Shown: positions 11,423 through 24,178 of the stretch, in pieces | How positions within the stretch are numbered: position 1 is the first letter of the stretch | How the letters are laid out: the number at the start of each line of letters is the position of its first letter | Assembly: GCF_001625195.1 (NCBI RefSeq) | Contig: NC_054390.1 | Coordinates: 3,806,027 to 3,870,026, forward strand | Source: Drechmeria coniospora | Taxonomy: Eukaryota > Ascomycota > Sordariomycetes > Hypocreales > Ophiocordycipitaceae | Length of the DNA: 64,000 bases | Direction: 5' to 3' | Made by a program: the position numbers and the translations under genes | The notes under the pieces: generated by a model | Told to the model about the DNA's origin: nothing | Database searches by the model: none | What the model saw: the letters and a program-made list of their open reading frames with translations, nothing else

Positions 11423-13434
11423 GGCCAGTCAAATCGATGCTTCACGCGGGAGCCGAATTTGGCCAGTCAGACCACGACCACTTCCTGCTGAGGGAGTGCG
11501 AGAGAGAGATGCCGATGGCTGCCGTACTAGAAATGGAGGCTGACCAGAATCAGGAGCAGACGGCCCTTTTATGGCACGGTACTGCGGCGAGCTCGGCCGC
11601 CTCCACCCTCCGCCGGGTGGCAAAATGGAGGCATGTATGAATGGCCGATGGCATGCTCGCATACGCTGAGGCATTATATGTTGCTTCCCCGGTTCGCGTG
11701 ACACGAGAAGCGCATGGCCGGGTGCCAAGGTAGCAATCCAGGCGAGCTTCAGCAATGCCCGCATCCATTACCCCCCGGCCGCTCCTGGTTGATACGGAAG
11801 CTCCCTCTCTGATTTGTTCGGGCGTTGACGGGCGAACCGACGGACAGCGGGGAGTTCTGTGCTCCGTGCCGATACTATTCTGTCGCTTCATCAAATGAAG
11901 ACGCTCGAGATGACGAACACTGGCAGGGAGTCGATGCCCGAGAGTCAGCCTTGATCGAAAATCGGAAGTACCTTGCCAATCATGTCCCCCCTCGCCGCGT
12001 GATTGTGTAGCAACGGATCGCCAATGCAGGCCTCCTCACTTGGATGGATGCTTGCCATTCCAATCATGCAATCGCCGTGTGACAGAGTATGACAGATAAT
12101 ATGCACCGGACTGGACTCGGCAGGAGCGGATGGAGCATTTCAGTCCGTCGAAGACTGTTTCACCACCTCGCGAGCGGCGAACCTACGGCGAACAGGATAG
12201 ATGACATGCATTACTGGAAACAGAGGAACCTGCAGAAGCCGTTTGGTATTATTGCCTTGCTGAACGTACCTGGATACGCAATGTAACGATGACATCGGGT
12301 GTCCAGTCCAAGTCATTGGTCGCAAGGACGACCTGTAGTGAAGCGCCGGACAGCTTGTTGCATGGGCTGCTGTCGACACACACACTTCTGCACCTCGGGC
12401 AAAATCGTATTGTCGACAAAAAATGATGCTGTTTGTACCGCCAGCATATCATCATTTCGCAAGGAAGGAAACGACGTGCTCGGAGGATGTTGAATCTGGT
12501 CACCTGACTCGCCCTTATGGCTGTCTCTGGGTGGTTAGGATGTGCTTATCTAATACTACTGTACATCTGCAAGATCTTAGTGCTGCACAAGCAGGGAGTA
12601 AGTGGTAAGTAGTTTGTTTACAGTACTTGTACTCCGTACAGTAAGTAAGTACGAAGGAGGGGGTCCATTGCTTAAAATACAAGCAAGTATTAGTATTGGG
12701 TAATAGTATGGAGTGTACATTATCACTTGATACTGTATATTACTTGCTTACACACGTGTACCGTTACAGTACGCCTACTCCGTACGCCCAAGCCTTAATG
12801 TACTTAGTTACGTTACTCTCGGAGTACTTTGTAGAGTGCCAGTAATGACGCCCAGCTGCAGGTACTTACGGCACCTATTGTACTTATGTATACTGTAGTA
12901 CACCTAGAGTAAGTACTGCTATAAAGTACCAAGGCTTTGGTGCTGATACAGTTGTGGGTAATACGCCGTATTACCCCATACTTTTTATTCAGGCACTTAA
13001 TATTGGGCACAATGCATCCGCCTCCAATTCAGCCCAATCACCACCTCCCTTGTCCTCTGGGCCTCTCCTTTCACAAACTCGCAAGCCCTCGAGCCTCGTT
13101 GCATCACGCTCCCGCCAGCTCATCCGGTCCTGACTGCCGACCATCAAGCGGCACCTTCAGCAAAAGCAGGACCGGCAGCGGCAGCCTTTTCGTCCCGCAC
13201 CTTTTGCCTGCCGTTCCGCCATCCCAACACCCTCTAGGCCCGCTGCAGCAATAGGTCCGCCGCACCGCGCTCACCTCCTTGCCTCATTTCGACAAGTGTC
13301 ACCGGGCCCATCCCAATCGTCGGCCTCGCGTCGGATCGCACATCCCGTACCTCGACCGACTGCATCTCGCCCAACGGCAACGCTCCGTCGCTGCATTGGC
13401 GCGCACGCTCGCCCCACGCTCGACGCCCAAACGG
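11423..13434. other. Spacer between ALDH and BAG-domain genes
   Basis: About 2 kb with only short, unrelated open frames. A GTAC-rich block covers about 12600-12990. The stretch 13010-13430 is probably the promoter and leader of the next gene. No gene is supported. Confidence 0.5.
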
Positions 13435-14615
13435 ATGCCGACCAACTACGCTGCAGGGCACAAGCACACCACCACGGCACCTCCTGCGTCGTGACCCCCG
13501 CTTCTTGTCGAGGCAGAGAATCGTGGTCAACAGTTTTTCGTCGTCCGAGGTGTCCTGTCCCCAGGCCACCTTGCCCACCGACAGTCAAGGTGGATTCCAG
13601 TCAGGCCTTCGTGGCATCCTCGGGAGCCTTGCACAACATCACCGCCTACCTCAGCGGCACCCTCTCGAACCTCTCGTCGGCCTACAAGGAATCGAGCGAC
13701 TACATCTGCGACACGCTCGGCGTCTCGCCAGGGCTTGTCTACGGCAGCCTCGCCGCCCTCGTCGCCGTGCCGTTGACCATGTCGAGATATGGCTGGTCTC
13801 TCAACCGCGAGCAGAGCTCACCCTACGGCTCCGTGTCGGGCCGCATGCCGGCCGTGACGGACGACGACTTCAGCTACATCACATCGCGGGACCTCGACGC
13901 CGGCGAACGCCACTACCCCAGGCGACGCTCGACGCCCGAGGATGACATCCTCATCCTCAAGAACAAGGGAGCCACCTACCCCGCCAACTTCCCCGCCTAT
14001 TCCATCGGAGATGGGAAGCTGCGTGTCAACGATGTCCGGGACCGCATCGGCTTGCTGATGGGCTTGTCGGATCGAGCCACGCGGCGCATAAAGCTGCTGT
14101 ACAAGGGCAAGCAGCTGAAGGAGCCCGCCGCCGCCGTCCGCGATTACGGAGTCAAGAACAGGAGCGAGCTCATGGCCGTGCTCCCTGAAGCCGCCCCCGA
14201 CGACGCCGTCATCGCCGACGTCTCCCCCGACGACGCCAAGTCGCGTCGTCGGAAGAAGAAGAAGAGCGGCAAGAAGAGGGACAGCAAGGGCGAGGGCGAC
14301 TCGGCGAGCAGCCCATGCGACGCTCCACGTGCCGGTAGCAGCAGTGGCCCGATGAAGCGCATCGAGGAGCTGCACGACGAGTTTGTCGCCAAATGGCTGC
14401 CTCTCTGCACCCAGTACACCGCGTCGCCACCGTCGGACCCCAAGACTCGTGACGAGGAGCATCGGAGACTCTCCGAGTCGATATTGCAGAGCATACTGCT
14501 GAAGCTCGACGGCGTAGATACCGAGGGCATTCCCGAGGTGAGGGCGAGGAGGAAAGAGCTGGTGAATCAGGTGCAGGGTGTGCTCAAGGCTTTAGACGCG
14601 GCCAAGGCTTCGTAG
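13435..14615 (+). CDS. Membrane-anchored BAG-domain Hsp70 co-chaperone
   Basis: The main exon (from about 13590 to the TAG at 14615) is clear. It encodes a hydrophobic segment GLVYGSLAALVAVPLT, a ubiquitin-like region (GDGKLRVNDVRDRIGLLMGL through SELMAVLPE), a Lys/Arg-rich linker, and a C-terminal BAG domain (MKRIEELHDEFVAKWLPLC through VQGVLKALDAA). BAG proteins bind the Hsp70 ATPase domain as nucleotide-exchange factors; the membrane anchor resembles yeast Snl1. The 5' end is tentative. The exon has no upstream ATG in its own frame, so I propose exon 1 13435-13490 (MPTNYAAGHK...) joined across a 74-bp intron (GTGACC...CCCCAG) to 13565, giving 368 residues. The donor is weak and another first exon is possible. 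Confidence 0.8.
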
Positions 14616-16266
14616 ATGGATCGACTGCAACATCTCCCTCCCTGTCGCCTGTTCCTCGGTGTTCCCCCATCGCGAATGAGCGGCACACCCTGCCACCCTA
14701 CCTCGACTCTCTCATGTGTTTTCGGTTTTGCAGGGCACGCTGAGAGGCATATGGTGCCAAGTTGGATAACAATTCTCGTCTCTCGTAGAAGATGATGTAC
14801 AGCTAGCTCCCATAGATCAGACGGACATTTCTCTACATGTACACTTTGCCGGACTGCGAACATACACGTATACACCTGTGGAGGCGTGGAGGTATGTACT
14901 TGGTCATCACCAGCAGAACAGCCATCTGAAACAATGATTTGGTCGTTGAAGACGGTCGAAGACAAACTGGAAAAGATTGCGCGTGCATCTTGTGATATGG
15001 CCCATGCTTTTGGACGTAATACCATAATCTGAGATCTTGACCATAATTACGGAGCACTCGTACAGTACTCCGTACTCGACATCATGTAAGTACTGCGGAC
15101 TCCGTACTATAAGTACAGTACATGCAGGTGAACGCAGTACTCCGTATTACTTGCACGTAATTACTTGCAAGAAAGTATACGCATGGTACTCCGTACTTGG
15201 AAATACAGTACATAATTACTATCAGCACCTGTACTTACTTGATCAGCAGTACAGAATAATACAGGAGAACTTCCCAGCTGGTGACGCCAACTGTACTCAA
15301 GCACTTGCATTTCCAAGTACCTACACCTCCACGACCTGATGGACAGAAGTATGCATCCAGCAATGAGAAGTGCAGAGTACTTAAGTACAGTACTCCGTAC
15401 TGAGTACCAATCTGTAATCACTGAAAGAACGGAGTACAAGCTCCGAACCGTAAGTGCACTAGTGGTATGACTTGTACTGTAAGTACGGAGTACAGGAGTA
15501 AAATAGTAATTACTTGTACTTGGGACGGTCACGTCAACTTGTTCACGTCCCAGTAGTGTCACGTGGGGAGACCCATATGCCGCAAGTACTCCGTACGGAC
15601 ACACCTATTGACTCCTGCTTGTGGTGTACAGTACTTGTACATGTATTACAACGTACTTACAGTAAGTAATTACGGAGTAATGTGCAGGACTGTACGGAGC
15701 ACAGAGTACAGAGTATGGAGTAAGTACTGTACTCCGTTGAGTACTTACAGTAAGTAAGTACATGTAAGTGCTTAAAGTACTTACTTTCTCCGTACTGAAG
15801 TGCAGTAATACGGAGGACTCGCAACTGCTCAGTAAGGAGTAATAATAATACAAGCACTCCGTATTACTCCGTACTCCGTACTCCGTACAGCGCAGTGCAT
15901 TACCTAAGTACTTGTGGGACCGTCGTTCATACAGTGGTTGGCAAAACTACGGCCAATGTGGGTAGGTCTTGCAGCCCTAATACACATTCTGCCTGTGAGC
16001 CCTCGCTCGCTTCTTCAAAAATGCCACCTTCCCCCATTTGGTTAGTGATTATTGACCCAAAGGCACAACGAGCCCTGGGGAACTTGGATTTTCTCGCCGT
16101 CAGTCATATCGCGACCACTACTGCAACAACATCCTCGCCCAGGGACGACTAACCCTAGCAGTACAGCAACAAATTCTCGCCGGTTCGGTTGGAGAGTTTG
16201 TTCACGTCGTCAACGAGCCGTCGCCTATCCTCTCGTTTTCCTTTCGCCGTCAAGGAAGCCGATACG
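14616..16266. repeat. Intergenic region with large GTAC-rich block
   Basis: About 430 bp of 3' flank is followed by a block (about 15045-15910) almost entirely made of TACTCCGTAC, GTACGGAGTA, TACTTAC and TACTTGTAC words, including TACTCCGTACTCCGTACTCC near 15860-15890. The ribosomal-protein promoter and leader lie at about 15930-16266. No other gene is seen. Confidence 0.6.
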
Positions 16267-17303
16267 ATGTCGTCGTTCGAACCGGTTGTGAGTAAACCAC
16301 TCATCGGTTTTCCTGCCTCGGGCGCACGCGGATGCAGAGCAGGCGCAGACACGGAGAGGACGATGCAAAATTGGCCATCCATTCCTGTCGCCCCTCCGCA
16401 TCGGCCTCGCAGCTCCCCGGCGGCATGGATTCTGCGCTTGGGAACTTGACTAACTTGGCCGCTTCCTTCCAGGTCGTCATCGATGGCAAGGGCCACCTTC
16501 TCGGCCGCCTCGCCAGCATCGTCGCCAAGCAGCTCCTGAACGGCCAGAAGATCGTCATCGTTCGCTGCGAGGCCCTCAACATCTCTGGCGAGTTCTTCCG
16601 CGCCAAGCGTATGTGTTTTCCGCCCTCTCCCGACGATGAACCCCTCGATCCGATGGTGTCGACACCAACACCCAACCCGAGACGAGGAGGGCCATCTACT
16701 CCGAATGAAGCGACGGCAAGCTGATGGTTTCCACAGTCAAGTACCACGCCTACCTGCGCAAGATGACCCGATACAACCCCACCCGCGGTGGTCAGTTCTC
16801 CTTCCGATGCTGGCCCGCGCGACGCCTTGTTAACAGCCCGCAGGTCCCTTCCACTTCCGTGCTCCCTCCCGAATCTTCTACAAGGCGGTCCGTGGCATGG
16901 TCCCCCACAAGACGGCTCGGGGTGCTGCCGCTCTCGAGCGCCTCAAGGTCTTCGAGGGCGTCCCCCCTCCCTACGACAAGCAGAAGAAGATGGTCGTCCC
17001 CCAGGCGCTGCGTGTCCTCCGACTCCAGCCCGGCCGCAAGTACTGCACCGTCGGTCGTCTCAGCCACGAGGTTGGCTGGAAGTACCAGGATGTTGTTGCT
17101 CGGTATGTCGCGCCGCCCGGCGACTCGCACCCGTTGGCGGTCCTCTTGCTGACGGAAAGCACAGGTTGGAGGAGCGAAGAAAGGCCAAGGGCGCCGCCTA
17201 CTACGAGCGCAAGAAGGTTGCTGCGCGACAACTGTCGGATGCGAAGAAGAACGCTACCGTCAAGCCCGAGACTGCCAAGGCCCTGGCTGCCTACGGATAC
17301 TAG
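16267..17303 (+). CDS. RPL16: 60S ribosomal protein uL13 (L16/L13a)
   Basis: Five exons: 16267-16287, 16473-16608, 16737-16790, 16844-17102 and 17165-17303. Introns are 185, 128, 53 and 62 bp, with donors GTGAGT, GTATGT, GTCAGT and GTATGT and CAG acceptors. The product is 202 residues and closely follows the eukaryotic uL13 pattern: [19 protein letters not shown] at the N-terminus, then [59 protein letters not shown] and [10 protein letters not shown]. It is a structural protein of the large ribosomal subunit. A 7-codon first exon followed by a long intron is typical of fungal ribosomal-protein genes. I looked for snoRNA C/D boxes in intron 1 and did not find a convincing pair. Confidence 0.97.
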
Positions 17304-18773
17304 GCAATACCCCGACCCTGACCGGTCTCGGTAGCTTCGCATTGTCTTGTCCTTTCTCGTGCGGTTCATTAGATTGGCGCGGCGGTTCACAACGGATTAC
17401 ACCTTATTTGCCGAGTAATGGCAAGGGCAGTGGCTTATGGGATGGTGGCGGATGGTTATTCTAAATGTTCTACATGAATCTCGTCGTCGGCACCCGTGCA
17501 CAAACGAATATAGCACTGAACCAAACAAGCTCGAAACACGATGCTGCGTGAGGACGACGCAGGGGACATGGTGCCACGCCCTGACGGGCGTAGAACAGGA
17601 GGACCGTCTCGTCAGCCCATACGGCTGTACTCAATGATGCCACCTCTGGCATTGGCAGGACGTCGTCTGGAGGGAACACTCGGTGGGGGGGGAAGGGAAC
17701 GTGGTGGCGATGGGAAGAACGGTGGACGGCAAAATATGTGACTCCTCTCTCGCACACCGATGGAGGGGTGACTGGCATTTGGCATACTCGGAGTAGAAAA
17801 GGGAATGGAACCTATTACGAACTTCAACACACAGGTCGTCGTGGTGTAATAGTGGCGTGCATCGGCAGCATAGGTGTAGGTGCGTGATGGGTCGAAGCTT
17901 GGAAGAGCTGGGCACTTGATATTCCTGTGGCAGATGAGCACGGTTCACCAAAAGCGCAGCTCCCGTGTCGCAAGTTGCTATCCGTAACCGAGTGCGAGGT
18001 TGCCTTCGGTGACACTCCGCCGCCGATCACTTCTACTGCAAATTATTTGGTCATGATTATGTGTGCTTCCTTTCAGTGGACCCAAACTTGGGTTCTTTTG
18101 CTGTATGTGAATGTTGTTTTATAAGCTTGCTTGATATTTTAAATCCGCAACGTGTGCAAAGCGATGAGAGCAGCAACCTCGCACTTGAGCTGATATCAAG
18201 TACTTGTACTACTGGGCGCCAGCTGGTACACTGTGACGTCCTGGTCACGTCCATTTGATCTCCATTTAGGTGCAAAGTAACAATAGTAAGCAGAGTACGG
18301 AGATGGGTTAACAACCGCACTCTGTATTACGGAGTAAACCTACACCCACGTACTCCGTAAGTACGGAGTAATTACTGTAGGTGTATAAGTACTGAGTAAG
18401 GTGTATTACGGAGTACGGAGTACTTAGAAACGGCGAAAACTAATACCCCACAGTCACATGCTGATAAGATAAGCCACCGCGAACAATAGGCTCGAATGGT
18501 GCGAGGTGTCCTTCTTGTTGGATCGAATCTACGAAGTGGTAGCGCAGGTACCAGTGGATAATCTGCACTCTATTAATCTCGCAACTCCTTTTCGTCAACC
18601 CGCCCGCTAGCCGCTGTCCTTCTCGCCATACCATCCGCATCTTGAGCCGGCAACGCCGCTCTCCGACGTTCAATTCCCAGTCCATATCACACTGCACCAA
18701 ATCAGAGCGCGCACGAATATACCCAACCGACTCCTATCATCCTTCGGACGTCTAGACGTCCACCGTCGCAGCC
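17304..18773. other. Spacer between RPL16 and SEC72
   Basis: This is the 3' flank of the ribosomal gene followed by about 1.2 kb with scattered short frames on both strands, none recognisable. A small GTAC-rich block lies at about 18280-18430. The last 300 bp are the SEC72 promoter and leader. No gene is supported. Confidence 0.5.
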
Positions 18774-19382
18774 ATGTCCGACCTCGACCACTTCGACCTC
18801 CTACCGCTGCAGATGAACCCGCAGTCCAAGGCCATCTCCTCGCACAAGCCCTCTCGCGCCCTCGACGCCGAACTCGAGCAACTCAACAGCCTGCACCGCG
18901 CCCTCCTCTCCGTCGACGGCAACGGCGTGCCGCCTCCGCCGATCCCGGTCAACCCGAAGCGGTCGGGCAACATCACGAAGCTGCGCGACAACGGAAACGC
19001 CGAATACCGAAAGCAAAAGTACGCCGATGCCGTGCGTCTCTACACGCTCGGCATCCAGATGGCCCTCACTCGGCCCATGTGGGAGCCTGCGGCCCTCGTG
19101 AGGGAAGAAGTGAGCGGCCTGCTCGCCAACCGTGCGCAGGCGCACATGGCCCTCCAGAACTGGCCCGAAGGCGCCGTCGATGCCGAGGCTAGCGTCGAGG
19201 CGCGGAGGGTAGGCAACGCCAAGGGCTGGTGGAGGAGGGGTCGTTGCCTCGTCGAGATGGGCCGGCTGGAAGAGGCGAGGGAGTGGGTGAAGAGCGGACT
19301 CGAGGTCGAGGGTGAGGAGGCGGAGCTCGTGGGCCTGCTGAAGGAGATTGACAGCTCGATTGAGAAGAAGAAGATGCATTGA
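18774..19382 (+). CDS. SEC72: ER translocon accessory protein Sec72 (TPR)
   Basis: A single exon of 202 residues, close in size to yeast Sec72 (193). Residues from about 64 to the end form a TPR-like helical repeat array: NITKLRDNGNAEYRKQKYA, DAVRLYTLGIQMALTRP, LLANRAQAHMALQNWPEGA, then GWWRRGRCLVEMGRLEEA. Sec72 is the cytosolic, peripheral subunit of the Sec62/63 complex that drives post-translational import of secretory proteins into the ER; its TPR domain receives Hsp70-bound precursors. The ATG at 18774 is the first in frame and gives the family start (MSDLDHFDLLPLQMNP). No transmembrane segment is present, as expected. Confidence 0.9.
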   Translation: MSDLDHFDLLPLQMNPQSKAISSHKPSRALDAELEQLNSLHRALLSVDGNGVPPPPIPVNPKRSGNITKLRDNGNAEYRKQKYADAVRLYTLGIQMALTRPMWEPAALVREEVSGLLANRAQAHMALQNWPEGAVDAEASVEARRVGNAKGWWRRGRCLVEMGRLEEAREWVKSGLEVEGEEAELVGLLKEIDSSIEKKKMH

Positions 19383-20547
19383 GCATGCTGAACCTCCACG
19401 GCAGCTCACAGGGCCAGAAATGGTGAGGCTACACCGTCGACCGGCAGAGCAATGAGGCCATCGTTGCGATCCTTCCTTCATGTCTGTGCTTAGCCGAACA
19501 TGGAGAGGGCATGATACGGAGAAAGCAGGATGCAAATCATGACGTGTCTTTTCGGACTATCGCACGTCATGATCGTCCAGGATCGAAGATTAAACGTCAG
19601 ACGGCGAGATGGCGCACGATGACAATGCAACTTTCCCTTCCCATTGCCCACAACCTCGAGTCTCGGCGTGTTGGGGTCTTGTATGATGTGACTGATAGCA
19701 ATATATATATATATATAAAAGAAAGGACGAGCAAGTATGCCGCATAAAGATGATGACCAATACTCCGTACATATGCAATGAACGTTCCAGCTCAAACCCC
19801 CACCCAGCCTTGCGTGGCGGTGGGATCATGATTGCGGCCAAAGGGTGCAATTCTCATCTCAGACATGCCGATCTTTGATCGACTAGCATGCCACTGGTTA
19901 GTATCAAAATCACTCAATCTCTTTCGCTCTCATTTCCGGCTGTGCGATACGTCATGTGGTAGGTACGAAGCCGCAAAGTGTGTCCCATTGGATATCGTTG
20001 GTGCTAATGTAAAAGGGGCAGGCGGGCAAATGAAAAGAAACAAAGAAAAAAAGCGTCACCGAGACACTATTCCCATAACGCCGGTATCCCGATGCTCTGG
20101 CCTGATGCTCATCTTACATACACTCGCATGGCAGCATGCAAAAGCAAAGCCGCAACGCAGAGAGAGAGGAAAAAACCGACGTTGAACCATTCGTTGGCAC
20201 TCGCGCACCAAATGCCAATTTCGGGGCGACAAACGTCATCAAGCAACAAACGCCCGTTCCGGTGGTGAAGTTGTCAGAGAGTCGTTGAAACCGCTCCCCC
20301 ACCTTGGCAACGGCGCCCCTCCACTTCCCCGCCCTCCCGCAGGCACACTGCCTCACTTCCCCCAAGCTTCCTCCTGGGAGTCATTGTTGACAGATCCTCG
20401 GCTCCGGAAAATGGACATGCAGGCTGAAAAATACGTCGAAAGCGTCGTGAGGCAGAAAACAGGCGAATACATGACAGTGCCGACTGCTGGTGATGAAACG
20501 GAAGAATGGCATGGCCCGTCGCTTCCAACCGAGTCCAGATGGGCTTC
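19383..20547. other. Spacer with AT microsatellite
   Basis: The region between SEC72 and the next minus-strand gene holds an AT dinucleotide run ending TATAAAAG (about 19700-19722) and otherwise unremarkable sequence. Open frames up to about 117 codons (19832-20185) look random. No gene is supported. Confidence 0.45.
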
Positions 20548-20895
20548 CTAGACTTTTTCGGACAGTTGCTGATGCTCCGTGACCGTGATGTTGATGCTCA
20601 TGTTCTTGGATCGCGGCCGCGGCCGCATCACGGCATCCTGACCGCTCATTCGACGTTCAAGGGCTCGCTCCAGCTTTGCGCCGAGCGCCAGCTTGCTCAG
20701 GTTGTCCGACTGCTCGTCGCTCAGCATCACACGTTGGGATGAGAGGGCTTTGTTCTCCATGCGATCCAGGCCGACGGCGATGTCGCGAATCTCGGCCTGC
20801 GCCGAGTCCGAGGTTTGGGTCGTGGGCGTCAACGATGGTGCCGCCATGCTGTAGGTGCTGAAGCGAAGCGACGTTCGAGGCGGCTGGTGATGCAT
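20548..20895 (-). CDS. Small hypothetical protein, probably conserved in ascomycetes
   Basis: A single-exon frame of 115 residues from the ATG at 20895; a second in-frame ATG at 20847 would give 99 residues starting MAAPSLTPTT. The body is charged and helix-prone (SAQAEIRDIAVGLDRMENKA, DEQSDNLSKLALGAKLERAL, ERRMSGQDAVMRPRPRS) with no membrane segment, signal peptide or catalytic motif. The balanced codon and amino-acid use sets it apart from neighbouring random frames, and the DEQSDNLSKL...LERALERRM stretch looks like a small conserved fungal family. I do not know its function. Confidence 0.6.
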   Translation of the reverse strand: MHHQPPRTSLRFSTYSMAAPSLTPTTQTSDSAQAEIRDIAVGLDRMENKALSSQRVMLSDEQSDNLSKLALGAKLERALERRMSGQDAVMRPRPRSKNMSINITVTEHQQLSEKV

Positions 20896-23800
20896 GATGA
20901 TGAGCAGGTGGACGTCAGGTTGCGAGTTTCAACAGGAGCGAATGAATGAAGGAAAGGTGCCAGTGACATTGGGGAAAGAGGAGAGAATGCGTGTCGGAGA
21001 GGTGAAGTTGAAGAGGATGGGATGCAGGAAGCAAGGGCAAGGTGAGATGCAGAGCGAGGAAAGCAAAGGGAGGGTAAGACAGCTGACGGCGTGGGTCACG
21101 AACAATAAGCCGGGCAACGACGAGAAGGACCAAGACAATGCAAGACAATAAAGTCAAGCTCGGAAGGACTTTACAGAGGTAAACATGTTATATTATGCCC
21201 AGGAAAGTAAACATACCGACGGGGCCATGATGGGACGAGCCGACTCGAGCGAAATGGGCATCTTTTGCGCGAGTGACGAAAGGGCGGACGTTTCGAGGCG
21301 TCGAGAGCTGGACCGCGGCACTAGCTGCACTTGCTGATGGTGGCAATGCCTCCCAGACTGGGTGGAGTACACTATTGCCGAGGGAACCTGGCAGGTGATG
21401 AGATGGCAAAGTACGGGAATGCTCCGCCTGTTTGGTATTTTGTCGGGAACCGAAGCACTGTTTTGGTTGCTCGAGTATCGTCGCCTGGTGCAACACCGAT
21501 GGTTGGTGGGGACGGTCCGACGACGGCGTAAACAGGTAGATTTCTCGATGAATTGCCTGTTGTCGATGACGACGGACGACGAACAGTAATAGGACGAGAG
21601 TTTAGGTGAGTGCGAAGAGATGACGAGGAAGCAACAGGAGAAGGGGATATACTGGGTGATGGGATGAACAATGAGGAATGGACAGGAGAGGACAAGCATG
21701 TACTTGTAATAAATGGCCTGCCTGGTGCGCAGCGTTATTCGGCCGGAGCGGATGTTGGTGAAGGTGGGGCTCGGAAGGTGCAAATACGGATTATTACAGT
21801 ATAAATACAAGTATAAGTAAGTAAGTAGGTGTAAGTACTAGGTAAGTACAGTACAAGTAAGTACATATTACTGTACTTGCAAGCAAGTACTGTCGGTGTA
21901 GGCGCACGTACTTGCTGTTATACTCCAAACTCTCTAGGTACCGTACTTCATACATGCATTACCGAAATGCATGTACCAAAACTTGATGGTACTCCTGCGT
22001 AACACGCGCAGCACGCATTCGATGGCGACGAGGTATGTACAGCACATGTACTCGAACCCGGAGGTACCAGCCTTCGTGTCACTTGCGCAGAGGCCACAAC
22101 GTACATGTACTTGCTGTACGTGTAGGTGTACTTGCTGTGCCTGTAGTTGTACTCGCTGTACCTGCACTGCACGGAGTAGGAACGACTAATAATTACACAG
22201 CCTCGCGAGGAAGGTACGAGTTGATAGCTTCCATGTACTCTATACGGAGTAATACATGTATAGGTTCAAGTACTCCGTAATGCTGTAGGTGACAAACTTC
22301 ACGCAAGTGCGCTAGTGGGTACTCACACCGTTAGTCCTGAAGCAGGTGCACTTGCGGCATGTACGTCACAGTAGCCACTGCACTACTCCGTACTTGCACA
22401 AGATATGCGAGCGAGGGAAGGGGCGCCAGCTCGGGGTCGGTATCAGTCAAACCTGACTTTCCCACCTCGCTCAGGCATCTCCAGACTCACGCCAGCACAA
22501 GCGCATCGGCACTTCCCTGAGCCTATCGTCCTCAACGTTCCTCCAGCGTGAGGGGGAGGAGGATACACATGGCGGCCTTGACTCGCTCTGCAGTACAAGT
22601 ACAGAGTACCCCGGATACGACATCGCCGACGAGTCTCGCAGCAATCGCCGCCATCGCTTTTGACTCTTCGCCTCGATGCCCATCTTCACCGTTGTCCCAC
22701 CGCCACAACGACCACACGAACTGCATGGACAAGGACGGCGGACGAGGGCGGGTTACGGTGCGGCCTACGAGCGCGTTCCGCCCGTACGGCATCTCGTACC
22801 TGCTCGTACATGCACCAGGATTCCCACTTGGGCTCATCCCGAGCATGTTTTTGAATGCTAGCACCTGCGTCAACGAAATCGGCCGCAGGGGGCACGTCCG
22901 GACCACGTATGCGGTGGCATCGTGCAGACTTGGTGGAGCAGTGCCATGTGCGACCGTGCATCACCAGCGCAGCCCTGAGGCATCACCCCTGCCCCGTTCC
23001 CCATCAGCACTAAGCCCAGCAGGTAGTGATGAGGCAGAACCGACCTTGTCAATACCGGCCCTGCATCCGCGCCCCCTACGTCCGCGCCCCGCTGGGACCA
23101 TCCGACAATTGATTCGCCACTGACGATCCGTCGGCATAAAAAAATCAGTGCGAAACACGCGATCGATGCTTTGTTCGGACCCCTGCGTTGCGTTGCGAGG
23201 TATGAATGTCCATGGCACTGCTCTGGTGAGCATGAGATGGGCTCATGGTCTGGCATCACGTACTCGGTACGGAGTACAGCTGGATAGCTAGCTATGCAAC
23301 GCCTCCCGCCCCTCTGTCCGTGCCAACTAACCTCTCCGCCGCGGCGTCTACGTTCGTTGCCGATGAGACATGGCCCGCCGGCGAGTCAGCCGTCCCCGCG
23401 CTCCCTCCCCCTTTGCCTGGAATGCAGGCCACCAGGTCGGCGAGCCAGCAATCGGAGTTCAGAGCTCGGAGCTCTGGAGGAGTCTCAGCCCGCCGCAGCA
23501 CAATCACATTCTCGCACACGTGGCTCGCCAAGCTGAATTCCGATGGGCCAGCCGACGGAATCGCTGCTGCTGCTGCCTCGCAGCCGTGACACCGTGCTCG
23601 GTAATATTGCAAAACAACACCAGTGAACGATTCCCTCACTCGATGTGGCGAGCATCAAGTGACAAATCAACCAGACTGGTCGGCTGTGCGCAAGAGAAAT
23701 ATTCCGGCCGAGACACGCCTCCCGCCTCACCTTGTTGGCCAACAGCCTGGCCACTCTGTGACGGCCCCGACCAGGGGATCGTCCCCCAGCAGGCCGTGGC

Positions 23801-24178
23801 TGCGACTATTTTTGGTGCCTGGCTCCTGCTAGCCGCATCCGTCCGGTTCGGACGATGAAATCAGCCGTGTACAATAATAATACGGAGTACGGCGAACCAA
23901 GTGTTGGTTTCTGTCGCATGTCGTACACGTACCCGGAGCATGCGCCGTCCTTCACTCGCTCGCTCTCTCTACTCCGTACGGTAGATTGTTTCCACTCGCC
24001 CATCCGTCGATACGTCTCCGCATGGCCATCTATCCCACAAACTATGAAGGTTGCACGGCCCCTCAACAAGGTTTATCGTACATGCGTACACGTACGAGTC
24101 TGGGGCACTATTGCACAATCGTTGTTCCTGAGTTGCCTTTCAGGCCTCGATTCTACCGTACCGCGATGCCCTTCCTCC
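20896..24178. other. 3.3-kb spacer with GTAC block and 21-bp tandem repeat
   Basis: 20896-21780 is promoter-like sequence for the minus-strand gene at 20548-20895. A GTAC-rich block covers about 21800-22400 and includes the 21-bp tandem repeat annotated separately. 22430-24150 is GC-richer with many overlapping open frames (for example 22548-23123) but no recognisable product. No gene is supported. Confidence 0.45.
22105..22167. repeat. 21-bp tandem repeat, three copies
   Basis: Three head-to-tail imperfect copies of a 21-mer around GTGTACTTGCTGTGCCTG lie at 22105-22125, 22126-22146 and 22147-22167. The unit is built from the same GTAC words as the surrounding block, which suggests local expansion of that sequence type. 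A 21-bp period keeps reading frame, but I see no gene around it. Confidence 0.8.

Noticed and set aside
13296..13434. Upstream part of the long BAG-domain frame
   Set aside because: It lacks an ATG and its composition is that of translated leader DNA. A short first exon with an intron fits better.
16288..16472. Possible snoRNA in the first uL13 intron
   Set aside because: No convincing C box/D box pair with flanking stem was found.
22548..23123. 191-codon plus-strand frame in the 22-24 kb spacer
   Set aside because: No start context, motif or coding-like composition, and it is overlapped by several other frames.
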